Assembly (NCBI GenBank): GCA_964017195.1
Contig: OZ024890.1
Span: forward strand, 24,483,701-24,547,700
From: Siderastrea radians
Lineage: Eukaryota; Cnidaria; Anthozoa; Scleractinia; Rhizangiidae
Reading direction: 5' to 3'
Length of the DNA stretch: 64,000 nucleotides
In this document: positions 37,561 to 50,100 of the stretch, piece by piece
How positions within the stretch are numbered: position 1 is the first letter of the stretch
Layout of the letters: the number at the start of each line of letters is the position of its first letter
Position numbers and translations under genes: made by a program
Notes under the pieces: model-generated
Database searches by the model: none
What the model was told of the DNA's origin: nothing
What the model saw: the letters and a program-made list of their open reading frames with translations, nothing else

Positions 37561-39780
37561 GACAGGTGACTTATCTCAGGGACACTAATGTTCACTTTAA
37601 TTACTAACTGTAGTTTTCAAGTTGGAAGGGACTGTTAAAATAAGGCAAAATACAGTACACTCTGGCATTACATCAACACCCCTAAGGCAAAATGTAGTGC
37701 GTGAGTCATATTCTTGGCAGGATTCAAATCTCAGTAGGCATTCTTCATATATTTAATTGGTAGAGCATGTTCCACGGTATCTTTTTAATTTCCTAAGGTT
37801 TCTTTCCATGGGACCTGAAAAATGAGAGTGCATGCATTAAGCAATGATATATATTAAGTTACTATCAGTGATAAAGTATCACCATAATGGAAGGTATGAA
37901 TTACATGCAGAACATTTTGACTTGATATTTCTTAATTGGTCTAAAATGGTGACACTGAAAACCACAATTCAGTGATGGGATTTTAGCAAACTTTGTCTAT
38001 GATGGTAAACTCATTTGGCTGGCAACTTCGCCAACAATGTGCCTTAGGCCTTAAATCTACTCTTGCAGGCTTAAGCTTATGTCCCAAAAATGGTACAGAC
38101 AATAAAACAAATCCTGAAAAGGCAGTGTCATGTTAATTATTTGTCAAAAAAAAAATCATTATCAGTTTTACACACCTGACATTGAGTTCACACAGATACT
38201 GTGTTTTGCATCTGCTGTTTGATGTCCTTCCTTCTTTTGCACAGTTAGACTGACGCCAAGGTTAACTGCCTGTGGGCCTTAACTTCTCAGTGCATCGTTT
38301 GCATCTTGTGGTGAATCAGCTTTGTAGGCAGCCACCCCAGTAGAATCCAGAAGTTGTTTGAGTATTTTGCAGTTACATATACAATGCACAAAGCTGGATA
38401 CTATTAAGTTCCTCATTGAGTAAAAACTCCAAATAATCTTAAATTCCAGTTGACCTAGAGGAAAAAAGTAACATTTTTATTTTAACAGTTCTTAATAAAC
38501 CTCTCTTACAGCTGTAATCAAACTCTCAGGTGAGGTCTAATATGAACACCAATGTTAACTTTTCAGGGGCTTAGTTCTTTGCTGTTTCTTGTGTTGCTAT
38601 AGCTAGATGTTATGTAAGTCAAATGATCAAGTAGCTATAAACCTAAACAGGAGGAAAATGTTATATTCAGCAGGATAAAAAACATGATAATGAGAAGAAA
38701 AAATAAAAATTGCTTGAAAAAAAAGACATGTTCAAGAATCCCATTACGACCAAAAAGTCCAATTTTATATAAAAGAATGCATGACTACAACAACCAAAAC
38801 TGCAGATGTAGGCATGCATGTCAACTCTACATGTATCTGGGAGACCCCTAGATAAAAATAAGTGAATTGGAAATTATACAACTTTTCGATATCATCTTGA
38901 TATCATTTTCAAGGAAGAAAAATCATAATATGTTAATAAATACCTGAAACAGTGTCAAATAGTTCTACACTGATTAGACTCCTGGATACCCAAAAATTAA
39001 AAAATTAAATCACCCAGTCTATTGTTTCGGTCACAAATCTCCTAGACAACAGCAATCTTGGATCTTTCTTCCAAAAAAAATTATAAATAAAAAAGAAAAG
39101 AAAATTAGATCACAGAAATCGTTTCCACACAGCAAATATATCGTTTCTTTCTAAATGGGAAAGAAATTGGAAACGCCCAGGAGTACACTAAGTATTAACT
39201 CCTCAGGAAAGGTTGTAATTGAGAATTGAGGTTGAACTTTCAGGCTCCCAATTTCAGCACGGTCCGAATAAGCTGGACATATTTCATCAACAATTATATT
39301 TCTACGTCTTCGCCATTCAATTGCCTTTCATTGAGGTCTGTCTCGGCCTTTGAATAGCGGAAATTTAACGCCAAAATAAAATCTCCCAGTAGTAATTTTC
39401 TTGTTTTGGGCAATGTACGCCATTTTGAATTCTCATTGGAAAACCGCTGTTCAAAGTGTTTCGGTTCTCACAAAGCCTACTGTATGACAATGGCGCAAAA
39501 GCGCGGGTCGATGAACAACTCATTATTTTTTATTCCTTGCAACGCAAGGATCGTATCAAAGAACAGTTTTGCTACAAAAGACGCGACCTAATAAAACGAT
39601 CGCAAATCGCTTTCAAAAACACAACATCTAGAATTTTTTTCCAAATTCCTTTCATTTTGTGTTGTGATTACATAAGACAGCAAGTCAGAATTGATTGTAG
39701 AGAACACAACACTGACTCAAAGCTAGGACTTACCTTTTTTGTTGAGCTGCTTGGTGAGATCGGAAAAAAAAATACAATAG
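37561..39780. other. AT-rich DNA without recognised genes
   Basis: Many short A/T runs. Open frames at 39406-39896 show no recognisable motif. Confidence 0.4.
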
Positions 39781-39784
39781 AAGA

Positions 39785-39990
39785 TGGCAGTGGCTTCACC
39801 AAACGGCAACTGCAGGGATCGAATTCACGGCCATGTGAGTGCAAGCCGACAGCTTCAACCGCCAAGGCTGAAAACCCTCCAAACGTCTCTTCCTGAAATA
39901 ACCGCAAATTCGGCGCATGACGAAGAAATATCGCAAACAAACCAAACGAAGAAGGCACGATTTCGTACTTTCCTTGGTACGGCGCACTTT
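39785..39990 (-). mobile_element. Possible tRNA-derived SINE
   Basis: The minus strand has a B-box-like GTGAATTCGATCCCTGCAG (39835-39817). An A-box-like CAGCCTTGGCGGTTGAAGC lies upstream at 39870-39852. The spacing is about 30 bases, short of a standard tRNA, so the assignment is tentative. Confidence 0.4.
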
Positions 39991-40435
39991 GCGCGCTTCA
40001 CTTTGCTCTCCATGTGGGAATATCGAAATAAATTGTTGTTGTTGTTATAATATCATCCGGAAAGCGGGCGGGGAACTTCTTTCTGTTTGTTACAATCTAA
40101 CAATTCCTGGATTTTATCCGAGAAGTGGACGAACAGCACTTTCCTCGGAGCCATCGACCGGCAGTTCCATTTTAACCTCGAAGAGACCGTATTCTCAAAT
40201 GACCTAAGCATGTGATTCATGAAATTCGTCACTCGTCAAGCCTTAATTTGAGCCTGACATGTATCCTATTTGATCCCCATTTACCTCGCTTTGTTGACTG
40301 AAATTTAATTACCGAGTAAACCGCAACTTAATTAATTCGGAAATCGGGTACTTCCAGTTCAGACCCACTTGCGTCTTGTCATGTACCATAAGGGCGGCAT
40401 TCGCGATTCTCAGACATAGTGGGAGGCTTCCCTTC

Positions 40436-41312
40436 ATGTTTTTCCCCGCCGACTGAGCTGCCCAAAAAGCCCCGGGCGGAAAGCCTGTTAGCGGAAGAAG
40501 CTGCGTGTATATTCTCCGGGTATATTCCACGCTGTGTTCAAGGAAAGCAATTTATCGGTTTATTACAATTGATATTTCACAATTTACTGGGCAAAAACTT
40601 AAAGCAGCAAGCACTACTAGAAATAAAAAAATCCTTGTTTCAGGCGAAGTGTAATCCTTTCAAGCAACAGCAATTGACTGTGTTATTTGTTATTGCATAA
40701 GATCCAGGGACAAAAGGCAAATTCTGTAAAATGTATTTCAATAACGGTTTTCATTTAGAAATAATAAAATTACCTTACGCATCCGCCCTGCAAAATTCTC
40801 AAAATAATGCAATACGTATTTGCCCCGAGTTGAAAATTGCAGAGGTTTACCATAAGCGTTTCACTTAGTACTTCCGCTTTTGTTCCGTCTTCTGAAAGCG
40901 AAACTAGCAATGTACTTCAATCGTAAACAAGTCAAAAATGAAGTAAGGGTGTGATTTTAATAAAAGTTTCCCTCGGAAAGTCACTGAAAAATGATTTTGA
41001 TTTACTGAAAGGTTTTCACTTTATTTGGCTATTTTATATTTTTTTACTTTATTTTCTTCAGTCCAAAACGGTGACTGCGTGCTTAAATAGCGAGTTATGG
41101 GACGGTACACAATCTACAGTAGGCAAATCAAATCTTGCAAATTCAAAGTATTTTGAAAACAAAACATATATAGTTACAGGCACTATGAAACAATAAATCC
41201 TACTGTATTATTTTAAGAAGAATGTACTCACTCTCTTATTGCGTTGATAAAACTGGATTTTCCAGCTCCTGAGTTGCCAGTGACTGCGATGTTCACCTCG
41301 ACTTCTCGCCAC
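40436..41312. repeat. Segmental duplication copy B, with an IRG exon
   Basis: It is the same-orientation partner of 17558-18416 and ends abruptly at 41312 inside the exon, where unrelated repeat DNA begins. Confidence 0.85.
41232..41312 (-). pseudogene. IRG-type GTPase P-loop exon, truncated
   Basis: The minus strand reads REVEVNIAVTGNSGAGKSSF, a P-loop nearly the same as the exon at 18334 (Ala in place of Val in the loop). A GTGAGT donor follows at 41231. The upstream part of the exon is missing because another repeat starts at 41313. It could be the start of the decayed gene whose body is at 25090-26092, but the 15 kb between is full of unrelated elements. Confidence 0.65.
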
Positions 41313-41600
41313 TCCGTAAAAACTAAAATCTTAAATTAAGACGTTTTTTCGTCTTACAGACTGGTGCCTAGATAAGATGCGCATTTGTCTTAAATTAAGA
41401 TTCCGTCGTCTTACTTTAAGATGATAAATCGTCTTAGAACAAGATGTCAACCTCTTAATTTTAGTTGCCTGACATCTTAAACACGAGGTGCCTAGATAAG
41501 ATGGGTTTTCGTCTTAATTTAATATTTCAACTCGTCTTATTTTTCCGGAGACCGTTACATTTCAAAAATTGATTGCGCGTATTCTTTTCTCGCGTCGCGG
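41313..41600. repeat. Short repeats around GTCTTAAATTAAGA
   Basis: Six or more copies of CTTAAATTAAGAYG-like words occur in both orientations, with GGTGCCTAGATAAGATG repeated at 41365 and 41489. It is probably a small inverted-repeat element. Confidence 0.55.
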
Positions 41601-42548
41601 CACAGGCAGACCACCCTATGTGTTCGTAGTTAATAATTGTTGACAAAGGTCATGTTGAAATCAATGGCGCGTATAAGAAGATATATGGAGAAACAGTAGG
41701 TCGGCTTCGATTTACTACAAAATATAGAGTTTACTCTAAATTATTCAATAAAAGTTAAGATGAAATGTCAAATGAGTCTTGTGTCATGTTTTTTTGCCGC
41801 CGCGAGCCTTTTGAGGCGTTATTTTGCGAGATTATTTAGCGACCGGTGGTAGAGAGAGAAGAGAGAACAAGGCTTGCAAGTCGGCCGCCGCCAGCAGCGA
41901 CCGACTCCACTTCAAACCGGAATTAACGCCAAACTACTGAATCAAATTCACCAATCAGCGCTTGGCATCCCGTGGCAGCTCGCCGCGGTTCAAAGTACAC
42001 TATATACTGATTGGTGAATTTGAAACGACCGGCGTGATCGGAATTTCTCTGGTCGCTGAGTCGAGCACTGATCATATTGAGAAAGCCGTATGCACGAATT
42101 CAGCATGGATTTTCTCGGAAACTGTTGGAGGGATGAAGTTCAAATTTGGCGAAGAGATAGAGCAACAACTCAGCGATCGATAGCCGTCGTCAGATAGGTG
42201 AGATTTTCAGTAGTTTGGCGTTAATTCCGGTTTGAAGTGTAGTCGGTCGCTGCTGGCGGCGGCCGACTTGCAAGCCTTGTTCTCTCTTCTCTCTCTCTAC
42301 CACCGGTCGCTAAATAATCTCGCAAAATAACGCCTCAAAAGGCTCGCGGCGGCAAAAAAACATGACACAAGACTCATTTGACATTTCATCTTAACTTTTA
42401 TTGAATAATTTAGAGTAAACTCTATATTTTGTAGTAAATCGAAGCCGACCTACTGTTTCTCCATATAGCTTCTTATACGCGCCATTGATTTCAACATGAC
42501 CTTTGTCAACAATTATTAACTACGAACACATAGGGTGGTCTGCCTGTG
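41601..42548. mobile_element. Foldback transposon with 350-bp, nearly identical arms
   Basis: The left arm (41601 to about 41940) and right arm (about 42205-42548) are inverted and almost identical over about 340 bases, starting CACAGGCAGACCACCC. The flanks are GTCGCGG on both sides (41594-41600 and 42549-42555), a 7- to 8-bp target duplication that would suit a hAT-like element. The central 260 bases hold only a 73-codon frame (41962-42183) without recognisable motifs. High arm identity implies a recent insertion or ongoing gene conversion. Confidence 0.85.
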
Positions 42549-42555
42549 GTCGCGG

Positions 42556-43734
42556 CTTGCCCGCTCAGTAAAACGAGAATGAACAAATAACCACAAAACA
42601 TATTTTAACCAAAAACGCTTTATTACACCCCTAAATTAAAAAAATTCAGCTCAAACACAAAAGGAAAGATAGAACATTAACAACAAGCTCATCACCGTAT
42701 CTTTGCTTTTTTTGCGGCCCTTTGCCAGTCTTCTTTGCATGCACTCACGCTGAGCTTTTCAGTGGCGAAGAAAGGAAAAAGCGTCAAATATGGTTGAATA
42801 CGTCTTCCGGAAGATTTTCTTTTGACGGTACAGATCCGTTGCTTGTGTATATTTTTCCCAACAGTTGCCATTACATCTTCTTCTCAATAAACTTAACTTT
42901 ATGCAGTTGCTTTGGACAAACTGTCTTGAACTTCACAGACATTCTTTCCGTTTTATCGACCCAAGTCTTCAGCATTAAATAATGTATGAATTCCCAACAC
43001 CAGTTGAAAAATATGTCACTGTCACAACAATCTACAGGCATAAAAATGTCAACTTGAACCGAAGAAGTCATATGGAATGCATGCCGTGTTGGTCTGTTCA
43101 ACGAATTGAGTCAAGCACAAAAACGTGGCTGTTTCCTCTGCAGAACGCATTTTGGATCGAAACTAACCAATCACGGGAGGGCAGCAGAACTTTCGATCCT
43201 TTTCAGTTGAAAGCTTTGAAAGAAATCTGGAGCGCTTATCATTTGAATGGAATTTTCGGTGGATTTTTTTGGACAAATGGAACTGCACCTTTTCTCACGA
43301 AGAAAACGGAACGGATTGAGCCGTATGATTTGATTCGAAGTTTCGGATGCAAGTGTTTTCCCGCGCCATTAAGCTCAAAAGCTCGAATCATGAAAGCAAA
43401 AGTAAAACACAAGAACCGACGGCCAAAACTTCAATCTTTCTCACCTTGAGTGCTACAATTGTGTTGCAAGAAGTCTGTTGACAGTAGCCGCGAGAAGAAA
43501 ACAACTGTCACGTCACGAACGGTTTGGAACAGTAAAGATTCATCACTTAAATCCGCCGTCCTGGGCATTGCTGTCCTCTCGGAAATAGCCTGGCACTGGT
43601 AATTGTGGACAAATGGTACAGAAATTTCCGGGAATTCCGGAAAAAGCGAGAAAAAGGAATACCTCGAAAGGTATTACCTTTTTTCCGAAAACATTCCACC
43701 GGAATGAACCGTACGGTGGCCCACAGGGGACATG
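42556..43734. other. Unassigned DNA with one long uncharacterised frame
   Basis: A 155-codon plus-strand frame (42982-43449) shows no family I recognise. Its composition is ordinary, and it may be chance or an exon of an unknown gene. No promoter or splice pattern decides it. Confidence 0.3.
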
Positions 43735-43995
43735 CTGCAATTTTAAAAGTTGCTGCAATTTTAAACAATTTCTGCTGCAAATTTAAGAATTGCTGCAATT
43801 TTAAATGAGTTTCTGCAAACAAATTCAAGTTGCTGTATAATAAAGAAACTTACTGCAATTTTCTTTAACTTGCCGCAAATAAATAAAAGTTGCTGCAAAG
43901 AAAAAAGTTGCTGCAAAGATAAAGTTGCTGCAAAAATAGAAAAGTTGCCGCAAAAATAAAAAGTTGCTCCAAATAAACAAAGATTGCTACATAAA
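43735..43995 (+). repeat. Degenerate 15-20-bp tandem repeat upstream of the HECT gene
   Basis: About 14 copies of AAGTTGCTGCAAAAATAAA-like units become more regular towards 43985. It ends about 160 bases before the start codon of the HECT gene. Confidence 0.8.
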
Positions 43996-44155
43996 TAAAA
44001 ATAAAATAAAATGCGCACGCATGGTGGCTGGGAAGGCCTGGACCCATTCTCTTCCCCTGAGGCCGCGATCCTTTTGGTCAGCAGCAAGAACCGATACACG
44101 AGGAGGAAGCCATTTTGTTTTCACGAGTTGTTCGAGTCCCGTTTCGATATCGAAA

Positions 44156-47100
44156 ATGTTCTGCTCTTCTTGCGGGGAAAACTGTCCGCTTGAGGCCAAA
44201 TATTGTCACAAGTGCGGAGATCGTCTACAGCATAACGCCACTGAGGGCGCAGCTATTGTCGATGAGGGTTCAAAGAAAGATGAAAGTGACGGAAGTGCTA
44301 GTGCCACTGGTAGTGGCAGCAAAGCCTCAGGGTTGTTAACCTTCGCCCAGTTTCGAGCCCGAAAGGAAGAGGACAGATCGAAGCACTTTAAGAGCAAACC
44401 AGTAAAGAAAATGAAGCTTCATCATAAAGGTAACGTAGATTGTCAAGTAAAGATAAACATTGGTGTCATGATTATGAAGGATGGTCGCCTTTCGATTAAG
44501 AGGGGTTATTCACTTCCTTTAAACGTCACGCCGAATATAACTTCCGAAGACCTTTTAGAAAAAGCTGTTGAGAAGCATAGCCGTTTCCATAAAGATGTTG
44601 TCCACAGCAACAAGAAGGCATTTTATCAGTTACTGTATGCTGATAAAAATAAAGTAAGCACCCTACCTGGTTCCGATGAGCCTTTCACCCTCAAGAGATA
44701 CAAGGAAGAAATAGACAAACCTTATTCAAGGATCACTTTCTATTTGTGTTCATCTTCTGACTACTTTGATAGTGTTATGGGCGCGTCTGACTTGGATTCT
44801 GACAGTGATGAACCCAGTGAGGAAACACTAGGGCTTACAACTTTTCCAGGTGCTAACAACACAAACAGCATCATTCAAGACCAAGCCCAAACATCTTCAC
44901 CAAATCAAAAGCAAGATGAAAAGGGAAAGGCACAGTCTGTAGAGCAGGAAGAGTCAGATTTGTTTGAGAAAGATTTGGAGTGTTCAGTTTTTCAAACAGA
45001 TGCAGCTGTTCAAAATGAAGAAGTGGAGCAAAAAAGACTGATGAGCTGTCCTATTTGCCATTCACTACATCCTGTTGACCAAATTGAGGAACATGCTGAT
45101 AGTTGCTCAATGTGGTTATTAGATGACACCAGTGAAGAATTTGACATCCCTGATCCTTTGCCTGCATCAAGTTTTAATACCGAGCCTGCAAAAGCAGAAG
45201 AGTTAACAAGTGAGCATCTAAAGGAAGTCCTAAAGGAACAAATTGCAACCTTGTCAGCGCAATTGTTATCAACAGATAAAAAACGCCTTACCATAAGAAG
45301 GAAGTTTATGTGGCAAGATTTCAAATCAGCGATGTTCACCAGGATCCAACCTAAATCAACACTAAAAGTTGTTTTCTCAGGAGAGCCAGCTATAGATGAT
45401 GGGGGTCCGAAGAGAGAATTATTTTCAGGTAAATTACTCCACTTTGCTTGGGCCCCTAGTACTCATTGTTTTAAAAGTCATACACCATTCTAACCTCATT
45501 CAGCAGCATTAATTTGCCAACTTAAAAATCACTGCATTGTCTTATTGACTGACAGAGAAAAAAGAGATGTATTCATTAGCAATATAAGTATGCTATAATA
45601 AGTTGGACTTCTGGGCTTCTCAAACTATTTATTGGATTGCGGGTTGCCTTTGATTTGTAGTTTATAATAATATTATTAGACAAGCTATTACATTTGGGTA
45701 GAAACTAATATTCCTATCATTGCTTGGGGATAAAACCAACGTTAGCATGGAGCATAGTAAAGCACTGCTAGAGAGTGGTATCAATTTCAATTTTTCTTTT
45801 TTACATTGTACTTTAACCTGACTTCCTTGTTGATATGGGTTATGTTAATGGTTTGATTGACAGAGCTGTTGACAAGTGTAAATGACAAGTTTTTTAAGAG
45901 TGGCAAACCTGTCACCTCTCCTGTGGCAATGAATGCAGGCGATTTCAAGACTTGTGGGGCAGTCATGGGAATGTCTATTTTGCAAGGTGGCCCAGCTCCT
46001 AACTTTTTGGCAGCAGATATAGCCTCCTATTTGGTTGGAGATCCACTCTGCCCTTCTGAAAACCAAGACCCTGTGCTTAGAAGAGCCGCTGAAGCAGTAA
46101 GTAATAATTTGAACTCTCATGATCTATGATGTAAGTAGTATATAGTGAGCAGAATTATCCTTAAATCGGGAGTTGTTCCTCCTCCAAAATGGCGTCCAAG
46201 ATGGCGTCGAAAATCTAAGATCGAGAGGGCCCTGGGGTCTAAGGACCGGAAGTGACGTCATGATGAACCGGAAGTGACTGGAAAGACGGAGGTCATGTGA
46301 TTTGGGGTGGGAAACCGCTGACCCGTACGGAAAAAGGATGGCGGGCTCAACATGATAGGTCAAATGGACTTGAGGAGTAGTATTTGATCTAGGCATTTGG
46401 TAGGGAAAAAAGACCCACCCTTCCAGTTTGATATAGGCATTTGGTAGGGAAAAAAAGACCCACCCTTCCAGTTTTGAAACCAGCCCATCAGAAACGAGGG
46501 TCACGATCACGTGATCACACGGCAGCGGCGGCGGCGGCGGGCGGGCGCGCGCGGGGAATCGGCGGCGACACGCGGGGGATGGGGCGCGCGCTAAAAGTGC
46601 GCTGACCCTTTTTTAAAAATATACATGACAGCAGGCTCATTTTTTGAAAAATTTTTTTAATCCCAAAAGTGAAGATTTCCCAACGTAGGGTTGAGGTCGT
46701 CTTGTTGTTTCGCCCATTCTAACCATTGTCTAAAGGTGTTGCATTTCACCGCGGCACAGTAGCCTCTTTCATGATGTCCGCAATCTTCTTCGGGTGGTTC
46801 TGTGTCTGGATCGAGCAACGATTGAATTTTCTTACATCCCCAATGTTCCAAATTAATGGCCTCAATGCCCAATTTTTTCAACGTGTCCTTAACGGCTTGT
46901 CCCCCTTTGTAAGCGACCAAGGGTCGATCGTCTGTCTTGTATTTGTGATACAAGTCTTGGACATCTTGTTCAAAACAAGCGTATGGTTTGGCTTCTTCGG
47001 TGGGATCATCGTCAAAAGCTAATCCGTGCACGCGTGCCGTGACGTAGGCCACGTTCAGTCGATCTCGACCTTTGATTTGTTTCAGGGTCATAGGCATTCG

Positions 47101-50100
47101 GTATTTGATGTTACCGCACACCCCTTCTTTGACAGCACTCCAGCCTAGTTCGCGACAATAGTATTGGTTTTGAATGTAAAATCCTTCAAAACCAAGGAGG
47201 AGACATACTTTGTGAAGTGGCTCGGTGGACGGCATCTTGCGGAATGAAGGGCGAGGCGAGGGGAGGGACGGGTTTTTATACTTTTTTTTCTAGGGTGGGG
47301 AGTAGAGACACACAACAACCAAACCATTTTTTTCTAACAACAAAAAACACTTTTTTCTATTCTTCAACCCAACCCCGGGGTTTATACCAAACAATGGGTG
47401 CAGCAGAACCTTGCCCTCGTTGGGTGGGCTTAATACGGGGTGGAGGAAATAACTTTTTTAACTGATGGTACAATTTATCACGACGATTGTGTAAACTCTC
47501 TAGCGTTTCTTGGCGTCGCTGAGTGGCATCTTCTTCCCCATAGGTCATTCGATCTTGTTTCTTGGCTCGAGGGAGGAAGAGTTGATCGATTTGTTCGTCT
47601 TGATCTTTGATGGCTTCAATGTTACGTTCGACAATGGCCCGTTTTTGCTGGGCTTTTTTGATGGCTTGAGGGTCGCCTTGCTTTTGTGCTTTGGTCAAAG
47701 CCTCTTGAGCTCTAGCTCGAAACTCTTCGAATTCACGTGCCATGGTCTCGTCACGTTCCACCGCTTCTTGAAATGATGTTGCTAGAGGAGGCCGGGTGGT
47801 CGACACAGGGTCCTTGCTTGGTGGCGACAAGGGAGGTGGGGGTGGCATGCCTGGTTGAGGAAACATTCGTTCCAGTTGATGATAGCGTTGGATTTGACGT
47901 TGTTGTAAGGCGGCACGTCGATCTTGTCGCCACAAACTCTCGTCGTCATCTCCATAGGTGTTTTGTTTGTCTTTGTCGGGACGGTCCCATTCCAAGTCAT
48001 CTAATTCACTATCTTGGGCCTTGATTTCATCAATGTTGCGATCGACGATAGCCATTCTTTGCCGTGCTTTTTCGATCCGGGTGGTGTTGCCGGATTTCAT
48101 GGCCGCTGTTAGATCGGCTTCGGCTTGCTTTCGAAACGTCTCCAAATCTTGATCCATGGTTTCCTGTCGTTTGAAGGCCTCTTGAAAGGAACCGGGTAGG
48201 GTATTCCTAAAAGGAACTTGAGGTGGTGTACGCGACGTTTTGGTCGAACGTGGGGTGTCCTTAAACACGGACTGGATGGTGCGCGGTTGTACGTTCTGTA
48301 ACTGACGTTGCGAGCGAAAGTAGTCACTGCTCCCTAACCCATAATCAGGGACCGAGGGCGGTAGAGCGCGCCCTTCACTTTCTTTCATGTCCTCCATAAG
48401 TTTCATCATCTTATCCACGTGTGGGGCATGTGCTAGCTCATCCACCAACAACCGACGTTTCCAAAATTGGGTCATCCCCTCGTCCGCGGCTTGTCCCCCT
48501 GTTTGTCCCTCTTCGGGGGGTTTGGGTACCAGGATCATCTCTTTGGCATATTTTTCACTCATCTTGTCAAGGCGTTCAAACCAGCACGCACAAAAGGGAG
48601 AAGTCGTTTCCCCAACGACAGAAGGAGGGCACGACGTTCGTACAAGGGGGTTGTCAGGCCACTGAGTCGTCGAATCTCTTTTATATGCTTTTTCAAAGGC
48701 ACCTTGACCTCCGTGGGGATGGGGATCACCCCGTCGTACACGTTACGGATCAGATCTGTCAAAGCGCGTAATTCCTCGGTACTGGCTTGTTGTATTTGTC
48801 TTCCCCATCCACCTGATGTTAAAGTCTTCCACTTGTTCTTCCATGTACTTCACAATGCTTTCTCTGGGAACGCGGTAAAACACACGGATGAAACATTGAG
48901 AGACCAGCACTTCAAACGACACTTTGTTACTCGAGGTGGCGACTTGTCCATTTCCATCATCTTTGTATTTCCGGGCCATCAAAGCAAATGCAGGGGTATT
49001 GAATTCAATATCAAATTCCACTTTGGTGTTGGGTGGCACATTCTGTTCAATCTGGGTGAAATTACTGGGAATGGGTGTCACGTTGAATTCGTATTCGCCT
49101 GTGCTATTCACCAAGTTCTGTTGGCGAGCAATGCCGGAAGCATTTTGGGTAGCAGCATCGTCCAACTTGCCACCCCATTTCTCCATTTGTCCTGCTACAT
49201 CTCGGTACCATCCTTGACGTTTCAGTTTAGACATTTCGTCCCATGGGTCGGTTTCCAACAGAGTTTCAAAATATTGGCGGTACGCCAAATTCACCCCTGA
49301 AGCAGATTCGGTCTCGGCATTGTTGACTTTACAACGCACTTGACGGATGCAACTGTACCCAAAGTTATTGACGGGTCCAATGATGAATTGAGTGGTGGTG
49401 TTGTGATAAGCTGGTGCTTTGGCATCGGCTAGTTTAAACTTGACTTTCAAATGCAGTTCCATTTCCCGCGGGCAAAAAGGGTAAGGCCGATCATCGATTC
49501 GAAATTGCAAGGGGGTGGACGATGTCGTCAAAGGCTTGATGTCTTCAAACTGCCATTTGTATTCGGTGGCATCAATAGGGCGTTGAGGACGATAGTTGTA
49601 AGGTCCTCGGTCCTCCTTTAAACTCAAGGTGGTGGTGGTGTCCATGGTGCTTGACGTGTGGGCGTCGTCTGTGAAAAACATAGCACGTGTCACTCCTTTA
49701 TATGCTTTTTCTTAGGGTAACCCCTGAAAACAGTGACTTCGACGTGGACGGCGACGACGACGTCCCATGCCGACTTGGGGTCCTGAAATCACGTCGGGTA
49801 ACACTCCAATGGGACGTTGACCCGCTCGACGAAACAAGCGATTCAAGGTGGTTTGAGGATCCAAGACCGACGAGCCTGTGATGTACTTGGATCGTTTCTT
49901 CTTCTTCTTCTGTGAACCCGCTCCACGGCCACGTTGGGCTGCTTTCTTTTGAAATCCCATCTTGATCAAATCCCCAATGGGTTCAATGATGGGGCCTAAA
50001 AATCCTCCTGTCTGTTTGCCCATGCCCCTCTGTGAGGAGAACAAAGAAGCTAACAAAGGGAGGATGCCTCCTGTCTGTTTACCCATGCCCCTCTGTGAGG

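Noticed and set aside
42982..43449. 155-codon plus-strand frame as a host gene
   Set aside because: No family resemblance, splice structure or promoter was seen. It is listed only as an uncharacterised stretch.
44156..45493. The HECT gene as a broken gene ending at 45493
   Set aside because: The apparent end is intron read-through. A GTAAAT donor at 45429 and four in-phase downstream exons complete the domain.
48559..48762. Merging the small frame with the hexon-like gene as one protein
   Set aside because: They lie in different frames, and no splice or slip site could be demonstrated from the sequence alone.
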